From: Terriglobia bacterium
GTDB lineage: Bacteria; Acidobacteriota; UBA6911
Length of the DNA stretch: 64,000 nucleotides
Assembly (NCBI GenBank): GCA_020072565.1
Contig: JAIQGI010000009.1
Location: forward strand, 1 to 64,000
Direction: 5' to 3'
Below are positions 1 through 8,984 of this stretch, piece after piece. A program made the translations under genes and the position numbers. Every line of letters starts with the position of its first letter. The first letter of the stretch is position 1. The notes below the pieces were generated by a model. The model did no database searches and was not told where the DNA came from. It saw nothing but the letters and a program-made list of their open reading frames with translations.

Positions 1-680
1 GACTTCCCCCCACAACCCCCTTCACGCCTTCGGCGTGGATGATATTGAGTCCATCTCCCGACTGTCTTCTCTAAACACCATTCTCAATCTGGATCACTTC
101 TGCAAAGCGGTAGTGGACTACTCTTGCCGAGCGCCGAAGTTGATGCGCCGTTATTTGCCATCCCAGGCCTCATCCTGCGGGTAATAAGCAAGAGTGAAGA
201 AGACGAGATGCTTTTCACCTTCCTGGTAGCGCAGATATTCGATGCAGTTGACGAGGCTCTGTACATCCTGGTACGCGATGGCGCTCAGGGCGGCGTAATC
301 GTCGAATTCCAGCCAGAGTGCGAAGGCGCGGGCTTTCTCCCGCTCGGCCGGAGTTCCGTTTAGGAAAAGCAGGAGCGGGGCCGCCCAATTCCAATCCGCT
401 TCCATCTGCTTTGCGGTCCAGTAACACGATCCTGCGGCAGGAGCGCGCTGCGCACGAATCGAATCAGGGCATCCATCGCCTTGAAGGGCGCCTGATGACG
501 CCCTCGCGCCATGAAGATCAGGAAAGTGCGCGCCGATTGCGGCGCGAGTTCGGCGGGGGGGCCAAATCCGGAGGTTTCGCGGTCTGGGCAGGAACGACAG
601 GGGCCGCGGCAAGTCTCTGGACAATGAAATGCCGGATCTCCTGCGGGCGACCGTCTTCGAAGATCCGGAAATCCTCCTGA
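1..680 (-). pseudogene. VWFA-related acidobacterial-type secreted protein, frameshifted remnant
   Basis: Reading leftward, three pieces of one protein family appear in different frames. Around 690-560 there is the N-terminal segment (EDFRIFEDGRPQEIRHF), around 540-460 the start of the VWA domain (ARTFLIFMARGR followed by LLPQDRV), and around 440-155 the later VWA part (FDDYAALSAIAYQD, then EYLRYQEGEKHLVFFT). These are typical landmarks of the secreted VWFA-related family common in Acidobacteriota. No single frame joins them, so at least two frameshifts are needed. Below about 150 the frame changes again and the end is not resolved; it may continue beyond the window. An intact relative lies at 15301-17454 and another truncated one at 51629-52597. 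Calling this a pseudogene is firm unless the assembly has several indels here. Confidence 0.72.
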
Positions 681-752
681 CAGCAAATATGCACTTTGCC
701 GCGTATCTTTTCGCGATCTCGCGCTAATAATAGAAGTACTCAAGAGGGGCCG

Positions 753-1349
753 ATGACGCAGGTCGATGAACATTCCGACAAGATCCTTCTAGACCGGATG
801 TCCTGCGGCGAAGAAAACGCCTTCCCAGAACTCTATCATCGGCACAAAGATGCCATTTTCCGCTTTGCATTTCGGTTGCTTGGGTCTTTGGAGCAGGCGG
901 AAGATGTGACGCACGACTGTTTTTTGAGCCTGATCAATCATCCTGCTCGATTTGATGCGCGCAAGGCGTCGCTTCGAACCTACCTGTATGCTGCTGCTCG
1001 GAATCTAGCCTGCGCACGGTTGCGCCGCTCCAGGTACGAAACCTGCTTATCTTTAAACGAAACGGGAATCGCTGCCGTTTCTGATGAGCCTTTGCTGCAT
1101 GTTCTCGGCGAGGAAATTGCCGGGGAGGTGCGCAAGGCCATTTCAAAAATGTCGCCGTTGCAGCGTGAAGTCGTGGTGCTGTTCGAATATGAGGAGCAGA
1201 GCCTTGAGGAGATTGCGGCAATTCTGAAGACTCATGCCGGGACGATTAAATCGAGGCTGCATCGGGGCCGGGAATGGCTCAGGCGCGAACTCGCCCCTTA
1301 TTTTAACGGAGGTGCAGGTAGGCGCAGGGGGAAATCGAACCATGAATGA
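753..1349 (+). CDS. ECF-type RNA polymerase sigma-70 factor
   Basis: A 198-residue sigma factor with region 2 at about residues 15-85 (FRFAFRLLGSLEQAEDVTHD, then LRTYLYAAARNLA) and region 4 at about 130-180 (QREVVVLFEYEEQSLEEIA, then TIKSRLHRGREWLR, the DNA-recognition helix). The ATG at 753 is preferred over an upstream in-frame start at 696 because a GAGGGG ribosome-binding site lies at 744-749. The gene overlaps the next one by 8 bases, which suggests translational coupling to a putative membrane anti-sigma factor, and a secreted protein follows. The operon layout suggests an envelope-sensing regulator; the signal and regulon cannot be read from sequence. Confidence 0.93.
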   Translation: MTQVDEHSDKILLDRMSCGEENAFPELYHRHKDAIFRFAFRLLGSLEQAEDVTHDCFLSLINHPARFDARKASLRTYLYAAARNLACARLRRSRYETCLSLNETGIAAVSDEPLLHVLGEEIAGEVRKAISKMSPLQREVVVLFEYEEQSLEEIAAILKTHAGTIKSRLHRGREWLRRELAPYFNGGAGRRRGKSNHE

Positions 1350-1875
1350 TGAACTAAGACAGAATGGTGACTTTGTAGAACCTTCTCCCGGGAAATCCGG
1401 AGTCGCCCATGATGAAGAGCTTCGATCGGTTCTGCAGGCATGGCAGGCGCCCGGCGCGCCGGAATCGCTCGACGCACGTTTGTGCGCAGCGTACCGCAAT
1501 CGGCTCAAGCGTACTTCGTTATGGAAACGAATCTTCACCGCCAAAATTCCAGTGCCGATCCCTGTCGCTCTGACGTTCATTGTTCTCTTGCTGATCGCGA
1601 CCGTTTCGGCCCTGCGCGCACCTCGCCCGGCGCCACTTCACGCCGGCCAAGATGTTGCCGCACTGGATCAAACTGCCCCGAAAGTAACGGCGGCCATCCC
1701 CAATCAATCCGTCAGTGGTGCAACCTCTTCAGCAAATCTGCCGAGAAATGTCTCTGCAATCGTTCTGCAGACAGAACAGGGGTCGATTCCGATTGTCACT
1801 GATACAAAATACCGGTTGAATCCGACTCCGAAAATCTACGTCGGGGGATTTTTTAATCCTTCATCAGAAAGGTGA
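1342..1875 (+). CDS. putative single-pass membrane anti-sigma factor
   Basis: A 177-residue protein with an N-terminal cytoplasmic part of about 70 residues, one clear membrane segment (IPVPIPVALTFIVLLLIATV, about residues 72-92) and a periplasmic tail. The cytoplasmic part contains DEELRSVLQAWQAPGAPESLDARL, a pattern seen ahead of the membrane helix in acidobacterial sigma-factor partners. No zinc-binding HxxxCxxC anti-sigma motif is visible, so the assignment rests on topology and on the 8-base overlap with the ECF sigma gene. The start at 1342 lies inside the sigma gene (ATG within CCATGAATGA), and its ribosome-binding site would be the GGGG run just upstream. Confidence 0.6.
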   Translation: MNDELRQNGDFVEPSPGKSGVAHDEELRSVLQAWQAPGAPESLDARLCAAYRNRLKRTSLWKRIFTAKIPVPIPVALTFIVLLLIATVSALRAPRPAPLHAGQDVAALDQTAPKVTAAIPNQSVSGATSSANLPRNVSAIVLQTEQGSIPIVTDTKYRLNPTPKIYVGGFFNPSSER

Positions 1876-1880
1876 ACACC

Positions 1881-2861
1881 ATGAACAAAAGACGCAATTT
1901 GGCTTTGTCTATCATGATTCTGGCGGTTCTGGTTTCGGGTTCTGCCTATGCCCAGACCGGTATTGTCGGCGCCAAGGGTGATGCTGGGGGCAATGCTTCA
2001 GCGAAAGCGTGGCTTCTGCTGAACCAGGAGCCCTTCCTATATCTGGAGATGAAAACGCAGGTCGTCGAAATCCTGGCGGGCGGCGTAAATGTCCTTGCAA
2101 CTTCGAACCAGCCGGACTTGGGCCCTTCTGCACATTCGGTCGAGTCGGTCCGTGCCCAGGCTGCGGGCAGCAATGGTCTGGTTGGATTGCGAGTGGATCA
2201 GGATATGATTATCATCAAAACCAATCTCCTGCAACTCAACGAGGACGGGATCGTACTCGACGTGGCCGTGCTGAATTCTGCGGGAACCACCCTCGCCACC
2301 CAGAAACTGACCATGAGAAATTACGAGGAAGCGATGGTGGAACTTGCAGCGGCTTCGAACGGCAGGAGGTTGGCAGTCCGTTTCCTGCCAACCATTAAGG
2401 AACTCGCCGCTCTTCAGGAATATCCCTCCCTGTTGCCACAATTTGGGTCCTACCGCGGATTGTTGATACGTAATAGCAAGGAAGTGGTCTCTCGCGGGGG
2501 AGTTGTCGGCAAGGTAGATGATCTGAACGGCACAAAACAGCAGTTCATAACTCTTGAGAACATCCGGTCGGGTCAGTTGATCCTATCCTACCGGCCCTTT
2601 CCCGGTGCTGTCGTAGCTGGATATAGTGTTGACAGGGAACTGCGCTTCGAGTGGAACGGGGACCTCTACGAGTGGATCTCATTGGACAAGCCTTTCCTTC
2701 CGGAGGGAAGGTGGGCTATCTTCGCTTGGCAGGCGAACCCGTCCTCGAGAGAGGGAGTGGCTTTTGGCGGTTTCGAAAGCAATCCGAATGATTTGCCCAA
2801 TTTCCTCAGGCAGATGGCAGACCAGAAGAAATTCGGGTTGGGAGGCGCCATAAAGAAATAG
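1881..2861 (+). CDS. secreted protein of unknown function, third gene of the sigma-factor operon
   Basis: A 326-residue protein starting with a typical Sec signal peptide (LALSIMILAVLVSGSAYAQ, cleavage likely after AYA). The ATG at 1881 is preferred because GAAAGG at 1866-1871 sits at good spacing; a GTG at 1872 would add three residues. The mature part has no domain I recognise; it is rich in beta-strand-like stretches, and no catalytic motif stands out. It begins 5 bases after the putative anti-sigma gene, so it is probably co-transcribed and may be a target or input of that sigma factor. A strong hairpin follows the stop codon. Confidence 0.7.
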   Translation: MNKRRNLALSIMILAVLVSGSAYAQTGIVGAKGDAGGNASAKAWLLLNQEPFLYLEMKTQVVEILAGGVNVLATSNQPDLGPSAHSVESVRAQAAGSNGLVGLRVDQDMIIIKTNLLQLNEDGIVLDVAVLNSAGTTLATQKLTMRNYEEAMVELAAASNGRRLAVRFLPTIKELAALQEYPSLLPQFGSYRGLLIRNSKEVVSRGGVVGKVDDLNGTKQQFITLENIRSGQLILSYRPFPGAVVAGYSVDRELRFEWNGDLYEWISLDKPFLPEGRWAIFAWQANPSSREGVAFGGFESNPNDLPNFLRQMADQKKFGLGGAIKK

Positions 2862-2882
2862 TAGGAAAAGGTAAAACGACGA

Positions 2883-2918
2883 CCGGGGACGCTCACTTCT
2901 GGCGTGAAGCGTCTCCGG
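2883..2918 (+). terminator. hairpin downstream of the sigma-factor operon
   Basis: The arms CCGGGGACGCT (2883-2893) and AGCGTCTCCGG (2908-2918) pair over 11 positions with one G-T wobble and a 14-base loop, starting 22 bases after the stop at 2861. No clear T-run follows immediately, so the intrinsic-terminator role is likely rather than certain. Confidence 0.45.
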
Positions 2919-3145
2919 GAATCCGAAATCACAGGTTATTTTCTACTATCACCTGCAAAATCGGAGCCGTTACTCGGCCCCAAAGGGCAGCCCCTACTTC
3001 ACCTCATTTCCGCATTTCGGTCAATGTACGAGTAGCCGGTTCGTCCAGAATGATAACGGCAGCAAACTGGCGACATGTGCGGCCCAGAAACTGAGGAGAG
3101 CTCCAACCGCAATGCCTGCCGCAACGCAGCCTCAGCCGAGCGACA

Positions 3146-3607
3146 TTACTCGTGCCGCAGCGCCACCATGGGGTCCACTTTCATGGCTCGCCGCGCGGGA
3201 ACGTAACAGGCAGCGAGGGCGGCGATCGTCAGAAAAATCGCCACGCCAACAAACGTCGCCGGATCCGTCGGCTCAATCTCGAAGAGCATGCTGCGCAGAA
3301 CTCGTGTCAATCCCAAAGCTCCTCCAATGCCGATGGCAATGCCGATAATGGCGAGCAGCATCCCTTCTCTCAGAATCATGTGGAGGATGTCCGTCCGCTG
3401 CGCACCCAGCGCCATCCGCACGCCAATCTCATGCGTCCGCTGGACGACGGAATAGGAGATCACGCCGTAGACCCCGATGATCGCCAGAGGCAATCCGAGG
3501 GCGTCGAACGATCCCACGAGCGCCGTCTGGAATCTCGGTTCTGCGGCGGAATTGGCGAGGATCTGATCCAGCGTCTCGATATGGCTGATTAGCGCATCCT
3601 GGTCCAC
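3146..3607 (-). pseudogene. 3' fragment of an ADOP-type ABC permease
   Basis: About 150 residues matching the C-terminal end of a duplicated FtsX/MacB-type permease. It has [32 protein letters not shown], then a second membrane segment and the terminal [17 protein letters not shown]. The same region of the intact permease at 48917-51628 in this window is very similar, down to the last residues. The N-terminal 700 or so residues are missing: at about 3608 the sequence changes abruptly to unrelated material. It is therefore a truncated copy, not a functional transporter. Confidence 0.85.
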
Positions 3608-3610
3608 GGA

Positions 3611-3710
3611 CCGAGATCAATGACGGAAGCCCGAGCGATTTGAAGTACGCATTGGAAAGCCCCATGGAGAGAGCCTTGGCCCGTGCGAGATACCAGGGAC
3701 CGCGCCCACG
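3611..3710 (-). mobile_element. possible tail of a group II intron reverse transcriptase
   Basis: Between the permease fragment and the bacterioferritin remnant about 33 residues read GPWYLARAKALSMGLSNAYF followed by KSLGLPSL. This resembles the C-terminal tail of group II intron-encoded reverse transcriptase/maturase proteins (a basic Trp-containing stretch, then a short helix ending in a LGLxSL-like motif). The match is from memory and short, so it may be something else. Confidence 0.3.
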
Positions 3711-4110
3711 TATCGCCATCTGGTTGATCTGATCAAGCTGCGCTTTCAACCAGTCGATGTGGGCTTCCTCGTCCTTCAGGATCGAGTCGAGTAGTTCCCG
3801 CGTTCCGTTGTCGCCTACTTCCACGGCAAGTCGGATACCCTCCTTGTCCGCCCTTATCGCTCCTGTCTCAGAAGCACAATCGATTTTGTGCTGAGTTTCC
3901 ACGCCGCCTCCCATGTTGATCTCATTCAGTTTGCTCACGATGGGCAATGCTTCGAGGACGATAATCCCCCGATCAGTTTCTCTGCATGCTTCATCTCATC
4001 AATGGCTCGCTTTTCTACTCCTTATGCAAGCGTTCGAATCCCCAGTTGGCGCACATTTCGGACCAAGCCATGTACTGGTCGATTACGGTGAGTTCGTCTG
4101 CCAGGACTTA
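3711..4110 (-). pseudogene. bacterioferritin, frameshifted and fused to debris
   Basis: Reading leftward from 4110, the segments LADELTVIDQYMAWSEM, CANWGFERLHKE, then EKRAIDEMKHAEKLIGG, then IIVLEALPIVSKLNEI, then EGIRLAVEVGDNGTRELLDS and ILKDEEAHIDWLKAQLDQI follow the order of a bacterioferritin four-helix bundle, including the diiron-ligand segments DEMKHAEKL and DEEAHIDWL. They lie in three frames, so there are two frameshifts (near 4020 and 3975), and the C-terminus runs into the intron-like tail at 3710. The iron-storage gene is dead unless the assembly is wrong here. Confidence 0.8.
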
Positions 4111-4382
4111 CAAGAAAATCGGAAGGAAGGATGATGAGAGATCCACACGCTGCTTGCAGTGTGGATGATACTGAGGCTCTCTCCGGCGATGCTTCAAAAA
4201 ACTACGTTTTCAGACGGTCGGGAACAAATGAAAATGCTGTTGCCGAAACCTTTGGAGTTGTCATGAATCAGAAAAAGAGGTAGAAGCATCTCGAACCAGC
4301 CAGGGGCGGGGAAAAGAACATGAGAACCCCTGGGGGGAAGCTCGTGAGAATCGACAGATTCCTGCAGGCATGAGGCTATCTT

Positions 4383-4856
4383 ATGCAAGGCAAGTACTTT
4401 AGTTTTGGTGCAACTTCTGCCGTCATTACAGGTCTTGCTGTGATTATAGGTCTAAGCCGCACTGCGAATCCTGTGGTTGGTATTACAACTGCTTTGGTGG
4501 TTATCGCTATTGCGGACAACATCTCGGATTCCTTCGGCATTCATATTCACCAGGAATCCCAGAAAGAATCAGTCAAAGAAGTCCGGAAGACTACCTTCAC
4601 TAATTTCGTATCCAGGGTTGCGGTTGTGTCTATCTTCGTTTTGCTGGTGATCCTCTTTCCAGTGAAAGCTGCAGTCGCTTTGTCAATATTTTTTGGCATG
4701 GCAGTCATCTCCATCATCAGCCACTTCATTGCGAAAGAGCAGAAAGCTAAACCCCATAGAATTGTCTTCCAGCATCTGCTGATCACAGCCCTGGTGATAA
4801 TAGGAAGTTATTTGCTGAGAGAAGCGAGCGCTGGATTGATCGCGAAATTTTCCTGA
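4383..4856 (+). CDS. VIT/CCC1-like small integral membrane protein
   Basis: A 157-residue, very hydrophobic protein with about five membrane segments. The N-terminal SFGATSAVITGLAVIIGLS followed by ALVVIAIADNISDSFGIHIHQESQ matches the first part of the VIT1/CCC1 family of iron and manganese transporters. In those proteins the acidic and His residues of the second helix (DNISDSFGIHIHQE) belong to the metal-handling region. It is shorter than the usual 220-240 residues, so it may be a compact relative. ATG at 4383 has GAGG at 4371-4374. Metal transport is an inference from the N-terminal similarity. Confidence 0.65.
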   Translation: MQGKYFSFGATSAVITGLAVIIGLSRTANPVVGITTALVVIAIADNISDSFGIHIHQESQKESVKEVRKTTFTNFVSRVAVVSIFVLLVILFPVKAAVALSIFFGMAVISIISHFIAKEQKAKPHRIVFQHLLITALVIIGSYLLREASAGLIAKFS

Positions 4857-4956
4857 TAACCGCAATGAAACATTTTAGTGGATTCATCTGTATGGTCAGA
4901 GCTGCTTCCTCGTGGCTGCGTTTAAACTGCACCGGGCGCATCATGAATGATGCGGG

Positions 4957-6213
4957 CTAAACCTCTTTCGCTCCCTTCAGTATCGTTGCGACATCTTTGA
5001 TTCCCACACCCGGACCGGCTGGAATGCTCATCCTGCCCTCTTTCACCTGTATGGGAGGATCGAACCAGCGGCCGTACGCCTCGGTCCCCAGCTTGTACTC
5101 CTGGTAGCGGCCGAGATTCGGTACGCACGAGGCGAAGTGCAGCATGTACACAAATCCGAATCCTCCTGAAATGTGGACCGCTACCGGCATCTTCGCGACC
5201 TGCGCCATCCGCGCTACCCGCATGGAGCGGATCATGCCGCCATAGTAGTACAGATCGGGCTGAACGATATCCGCGCCCCGGTTTGCGATCATCCACCGGA
5301 AGCGCCAGTGGCTGAATTCCTGCTCGCCACAGGCGACTGGAATCGTCAGTGCGTCCGCGACTGTTTTGGTCTCATCGAAGCGATCGAACTCGCAGGGCTC
5401 CTCAAAATGCACGGCCTTGATCTCCTCGAGCATGCGTCCGACCCTGATGGCCTCCGGCGGATCATAGGAGCTGTTGGCGTCGGCATGAATGTCGATGGCG
5501 TTTCCGAAGGTCTTGCGCACGAGCGGGATCAGGGCCTCCGAACGCCCGGGCATAGCATCCTCGTTATCGCTCATGCGTCCGCCCACTCGAAATTTCAGCG
5601 ACCTGGCGCCCGATTGCGCCAGCAGTTGTTTCAGATATTCGACCTCCTGTTGCGGCGAGGTATCCCTCCTGCCGCTGGCCACGTAAAATGGCACTTCCTG
5701 TCGCACGATGGCGCCCAGCAGCGCTCCGATCGGCTTGTTTGTAATGCGTCCCAGCATGTCGAGGATTGCGAACTCGACCCATGCCTGCGGGCACCAGAAC
5801 GCCAGTCCGTACATCTTGTAGTTGCTGTTCCAGCGGTAGAGCTCGCGCAGGAGGCGCTCGAGATCGCGCGCGTCCTTGCCGATAAAAAACGGAGCCACAA
5901 GCTGCTGCAGAATGTGGTCCAGGTACTCTGCGCGCGGTGGATTCGTCAGCGATATCCCTTCGGCCCCGTCTTTCGCACGCACGTGAACGAAATACTCCTT
6001 GTCCTTCTTCAGGAGCTTTATGGTCTCGATGATTACGGGCGACCTCAGCCCGTCCAGCTTCAGGACCGGGGCCGCTGCGGCGCTGTCCAGGTCCTTAAGC
6101 GCCGGCGCCGCGGCCGTCGCCTTCGACGCCTCCCTGCTTCCAAGCATGGTGGCACGGCCGGCGATCCCCGCTCCGATAACGCCAGTCAGGACACTGCGTC
6201 GACTCACTCGCAT
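4957..6213 (-). CDS. Tat-targeted mandelate racemase/muconate-lactonizing enzyme family protein
   Basis: A 418-residue enolase-superfamily protein. A twin-arginine leader (SRRSVLTG, residues 4-11) indicates export in folded form. The capping domain (about 55-170) is followed by the barrel with the expected catalytic places: K207-x-R209 (LKFRVGG), D245 (IHADAN), the FEEP acid at 271-272, E297 (CGEQEF), and a D320 (VQPD) / H347 (VHISGG) pair placed like the Asp-His dyad of mandelate racemase. The second residue of the KxK motif is Arg here but Lys in the neighbouring paralogue. ATG at 6213 is chosen because of GGAGGTGAAG directly upstream. The substrate is probably a hydroxy-acid or sugar acid, but this is not determinable. 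Confidence 0.88.
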   Translation of the reverse strand: MRVSRRSVLTGVIGAGIAGRATMLGSREASKATAAAPALKDLDSAAAAPVLKLDGLRSPVIIETIKLLKKDKEYFVHVRAKDGAEGISLTNPPRAEYLDHILQQLVAPFFIGKDARDLERLLRELYRWNSNYKMYGLAFWCPQAWVEFAILDMLGRITNKPIGALLGAIVRQEVPFYVASGRRDTSPQQEVEYLKQLLAQSGARSLKFRVGGRMSDNEDAMPGRSEALIPLVRKTFGNAIDIHADANSSYDPPEAIRVGRMLEEIKAVHFEEPCEFDRFDETKTVADALTIPVACGEQEFSHWRFRWMIANRGADIVQPDLYYYGGMIRSMRVARMAQVAKMPVAVHISGGFGFVYMLHFASCVPNLGRYQEYKLGTEAYGRWFDPPIQVKEGRMSIPAGPGVGIKDVATILKGAKEV

Positions 6214-6562
6214 GATCTTCACCTCCGGAAAAATCATAGGATCGATAAGCCGGACTGCAAATGCCGCTGGAAACAGACAGGCATCGCCCTCGGTTTGTCG
6301 CGTGTCACCGAGCTTGACAGAGGCCCAAAATCCGTCGCAAAGTACGTTCGCATCCGGTTCTCGCGTTGCCATTTGGGCAGAACGCGGCGGAGAAAGTACG
6401 TTCATAATCGCACATGTTTCAGGAAAGCGGAAGCTTGGTCGAGCCCATGGTCCGGCCAGGAGTATCCTGAAGGACTCGAGATCGCGCTGTATCGTCGTGC
6501 GGGCGCCTCGCCAGTGTACCTTGTCATACATACTGAACCGCGGATTGAGGGAGATCTGAGTC
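6214..6562. promoter_or_regulatory. divergent promoter region between the two enolase-superfamily genes
   Basis: 349 bases separate the two start codons and must hold promoters for both directions. Ribosome-binding sites are visible on both sides (GGAGGTGAAG for the leftward gene, GAGGGAG for the rightward one). I found no convincing -35/-10 pair or operator and no additional gene. Confidence 0.4.
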
Positions 6563-7867
6563 ATGAAAACCAATCGTCGCAAGTTCATTTCAACTGCCGC
6601 CGGTGCAAGCCTTGCCTTCACGCCGCTTTGCTCTCGCGGCGTTCGAGCCGCCGATCCGCATGCCGCCCCGCCCGTGGCTGCTTCGCCGGCCCTGAGTTCC
6701 CGTTATGCCAGGCTTGATGAAATACTGAAACAGCCGGTGCTGAAAAAGGAGTTGTTCGCAGCACCGGTAATCATCGAGAAGCTCGAATTGCTGCGTTTGG
6801 ACAACAGTTTCTTGTGCCGGGTGCGGTCCCGTGACGGGGCGGAGGGCATTTCCGTCGGTCACAGCGCGATGCGCACGCTCTTTCCGATTTTCCTCGACAA
6901 CCTACAGCCTTTTTTTATCGGGAAAGACGCGCGCGAGCTGGATCTGATCCTGGACAAGGTTTATATCTTCGGCTTCAATTTCAGATATAACGGCATGGCT
7001 CTCGGGCTCCCTCTTGCCACCATCGAATTTGCGATTCTCGACCTGCTCGGGCGTATCGCCAACAAGCCCGTCGGCCAGTTGATCGGCAAAATCCACAATA
7101 CGTCGGTCGGGGTGTACGTAGCCACCGAATGGCGTGAGAAACCCGTGGAAGAATCCATCGAACTCATAAAAAAAGCGGTGGCGGAATATGATGTGCACGC
7201 GCTGAAAATCAAGGTCGGCGGTCTCATGTTCATGACTACCGACATGTACGCCGCGGGACCTCCGGGCAGGACAGAAAGAATGATTCCGCTCGTGCGCAAG
7301 ACGTTCGGCGACGACATGGCTCTCTATGCCGATTCAAACAGTTTCTATTCCGTGGCTGAAGCCATCCGCGTCGGCAAGCTGCTGGAAGAGCATAAGTACG
7401 TATACTTCGAAGAGCCTGTCATGTTCGACCACGTCGATGAGATCAAACAGGTCGCCGACGCGCTCATGATACCAATTGCCAACGGCGAGCAGGACTACAG
7501 CTTTTACGGTTTTCGCTGGCTGATTGCCAACGAAGGTATCGAGATCGTGCAGCCCGACAATTATTACTTCGGAGGAATGATCCGGTCGATGAAAGTGGCG
7601 CGCATGGCGCATGCGTTTGGGAAGAGCTTTGTGCCGCACATGTCCGGCGGCGGTTTGGGATACGTCTACAACATTCAATTGGTTTCCGCTGTTCCCAACG
7701 CCGGCCTTCATCACGAATTCAAGGGATTGCGGACCAACGTGCCGTTTGAATGCAAGACATCACGCCTGCAGGTAGTCGATGGCAAGATAAAGGTCCCCAC
7801 GGGTCCGGGATTCGGTGTGGATCTGGATCCGGATTGGATCAAGAAGCACCAGGTGGTGAAAATGTGA
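6563..7867 (+). CDS. Tat-targeted mandelate racemase/muconate-lactonizing enzyme family protein
   Basis: A 434-residue paralogue of the divergently transcribed protein at 4957-6213. The leader contains NRRKFISTA (residues 4-12), a good Tat motif. Catalytic positions: K215-x-K217 (LKIKVGG), D257 (YADSN), FEEP at 282-285, E309 (NGEQD), D332 (VQPDN) and H359 (PHMSGG). This is the complete set expected for the mandelate-racemase subgroup, with a KxK motif. An insertion [11 protein letters not shown] after the KxK strand parallels the shorter MSDNEDAMPG of the paralogue. Both proteins are predicted to work in the periplasm. The exact dehydratase or epimerase activity is unknown. Confidence 0.88.
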   Translation: MKTNRRKFISTAAGASLAFTPLCSRGVRAADPHAAPPVAASPALSSRYARLDEILKQPVLKKELFAAPVIIEKLELLRLDNSFLCRVRSRDGAEGISVGHSAMRTLFPIFLDNLQPFFIGKDARELDLILDKVYIFGFNFRYNGMALGLPLATIEFAILDLLGRIANKPVGQLIGKIHNTSVGVYVATEWREKPVEESIELIKKAVAEYDVHALKIKVGGLMFMTTDMYAAGPPGRTERMIPLVRKTFGDDMALYADSNSFYSVAEAIRVGKLLEEHKYVYFEEPVMFDHVDEIKQVADALMIPIANGEQDYSFYGFRWLIANEGIEIVQPDNYYFGGMIRSMKVARMAHAFGKSFVPHMSGGGLGYVYNIQLVSAVPNAGLHHEFKGLRTNVPFECKTSRLQVVDGKIKVPTGPGFGVDLDPDWIKKHQVVKM

Positions 7868-7957
7868 CCAATCCTAGCCACTGCCAAGCAAGTCAATGGC
7901 CGTGGCCCGACCCCGATTCCCCAGGCAGTGCGCTGCACCGAACGATACTGTTGCGAC

Positions 7958-8578
7958 TCAGGGGTGCTGAAGCAGATAAAAAACGTACCCATAACTATCC
8001 TCGGAAGACTCGAAGATTTCAATCTCTCTTACGGTCTCCGCGGCAGAGTCCCTGACGAAAGCATCAGGGTGGCTGGCAAGCGATCTCGCCCGCGGCCCGA
8101 GAATGTCGTAGCTGCCGTCTACCCAAGCTTCGGAGGGAAGCGTATATGTCGCAAGCATCTTGTAGCCCAAATTTTCAGCAAGCCTGATGTTCTGCTGAAC
8201 AGATTGCATTACCGGGTAGCAGGAATCGAAGAATTTCTTTACCGGTTCGGGAACTTCGTCGCGCAGCCATGACAGCTCGCTGACCGCCGCGAATCCGCCT
8301 GGACTCATCGCCGACGCCCAAGTCCTCAGCGCGTTGGAAAAGCCAATGCTGTAAACCGCAGCTTCGGACCAGAGCAGATCGATCTGCCGAAAGATCTTCG
8401 GGATATCTGTCATGTCCATACAGCGCGTTTGTACGAAACCGTCGAATCCCATCAGCTTCGCGCGCCTCAGCAGGTCGTCCAGGAATGCACCGCACGAATC
8501 GACTGCGTGAATCAGCGTTCGCAGTTCCGCGGCGAGCGCCAGCGTCTGACGGCCGGTTCCGCAGCCCGCATCGACAAC
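7958..8578 (-). pseudogene. SAM-dependent methyltransferase, 5' truncated
   Basis: Motif I (VVDAGCGTGRQTLALA) is at 8578-8531 and is followed by a consistent Rossmann-type methyltransferase sequence. This includes an acidic residue after the second strand (IHAVDS), DLLWSEAAVYSIGF around motif IV and PGGFAAVSELSW around motif V, ending at 7958. Upstream of motif I the frame reaches a stop within about 40 bases and no start codon is available. A GrpB-like fragment on the opposite strand abuts it. About 40-60 N-terminal residues are missing. The small-molecule substrate cannot be inferred. Confidence 0.75.
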
Positions 8579-8581
8579 GAG

Positions 8582-8758
8582 GCGGAACTGTTCGCAGAAG
8601 AAAAGGCGCGCATTCTAGAGGCACTCGATGGACGGGATGTAGCGGTTGAGCACGTTGGCAGCACATCCGTGCCGGGATTGGCGGCCAAGCCGATCACTGA
8701 CATTATGGTAGTCGTGCCAGACCCTGCGACGGGAGAGAAAACAATCGCACGGCTCTAT
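8582..8758 (+). pseudogene. GrpB/UPF0157 family fragment
   Basis: About 58 residues (ELFAEEKARILEALDG, then VAVEHVGSTSVPGLAAKPI, then DIMVVVPDP) correspond to the N-terminal nucleotidyltransferase-like core of GrpB/UPF0157 proteins, including the HxGSTSVPGLAAKPxxD signature. The usual first residues and the C-terminal 100 are absent: the frame drifts into unrelated sequence after TIARLY and stops at 8800. It begins where the methyltransferase fragment on the other strand ends. Confidence 0.75.
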
Positions 8759-8984
8759 CGAAGCAAAAGCGCACCTGCTCAGCGATGTTTCCGAGAATAG
8801 CGGTTGTTACTTATGACGTGCCTCCTCCCGAAATTCTCCAGCACCGGCGTGCTCGTTTACAGCCTGCGATTTGGTGCTAATTTTCAAACTAAAATCATTT
8901 ACGGCCGCAGAATGCGGGTCCCAGGCTAGGAGCCCGTCTTATAGAACTATGCTTTCGGGTACGCGCTGGACCAAAGCAGATCGT

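Noticed and set aside
5173-6717. 514-codon rightward frame antisense to an enolase-superfamily gene
   Set aside because: It is the complement of a gene with complete catalytic motifs; long antisense frames are common in GC-rich coding DNA.
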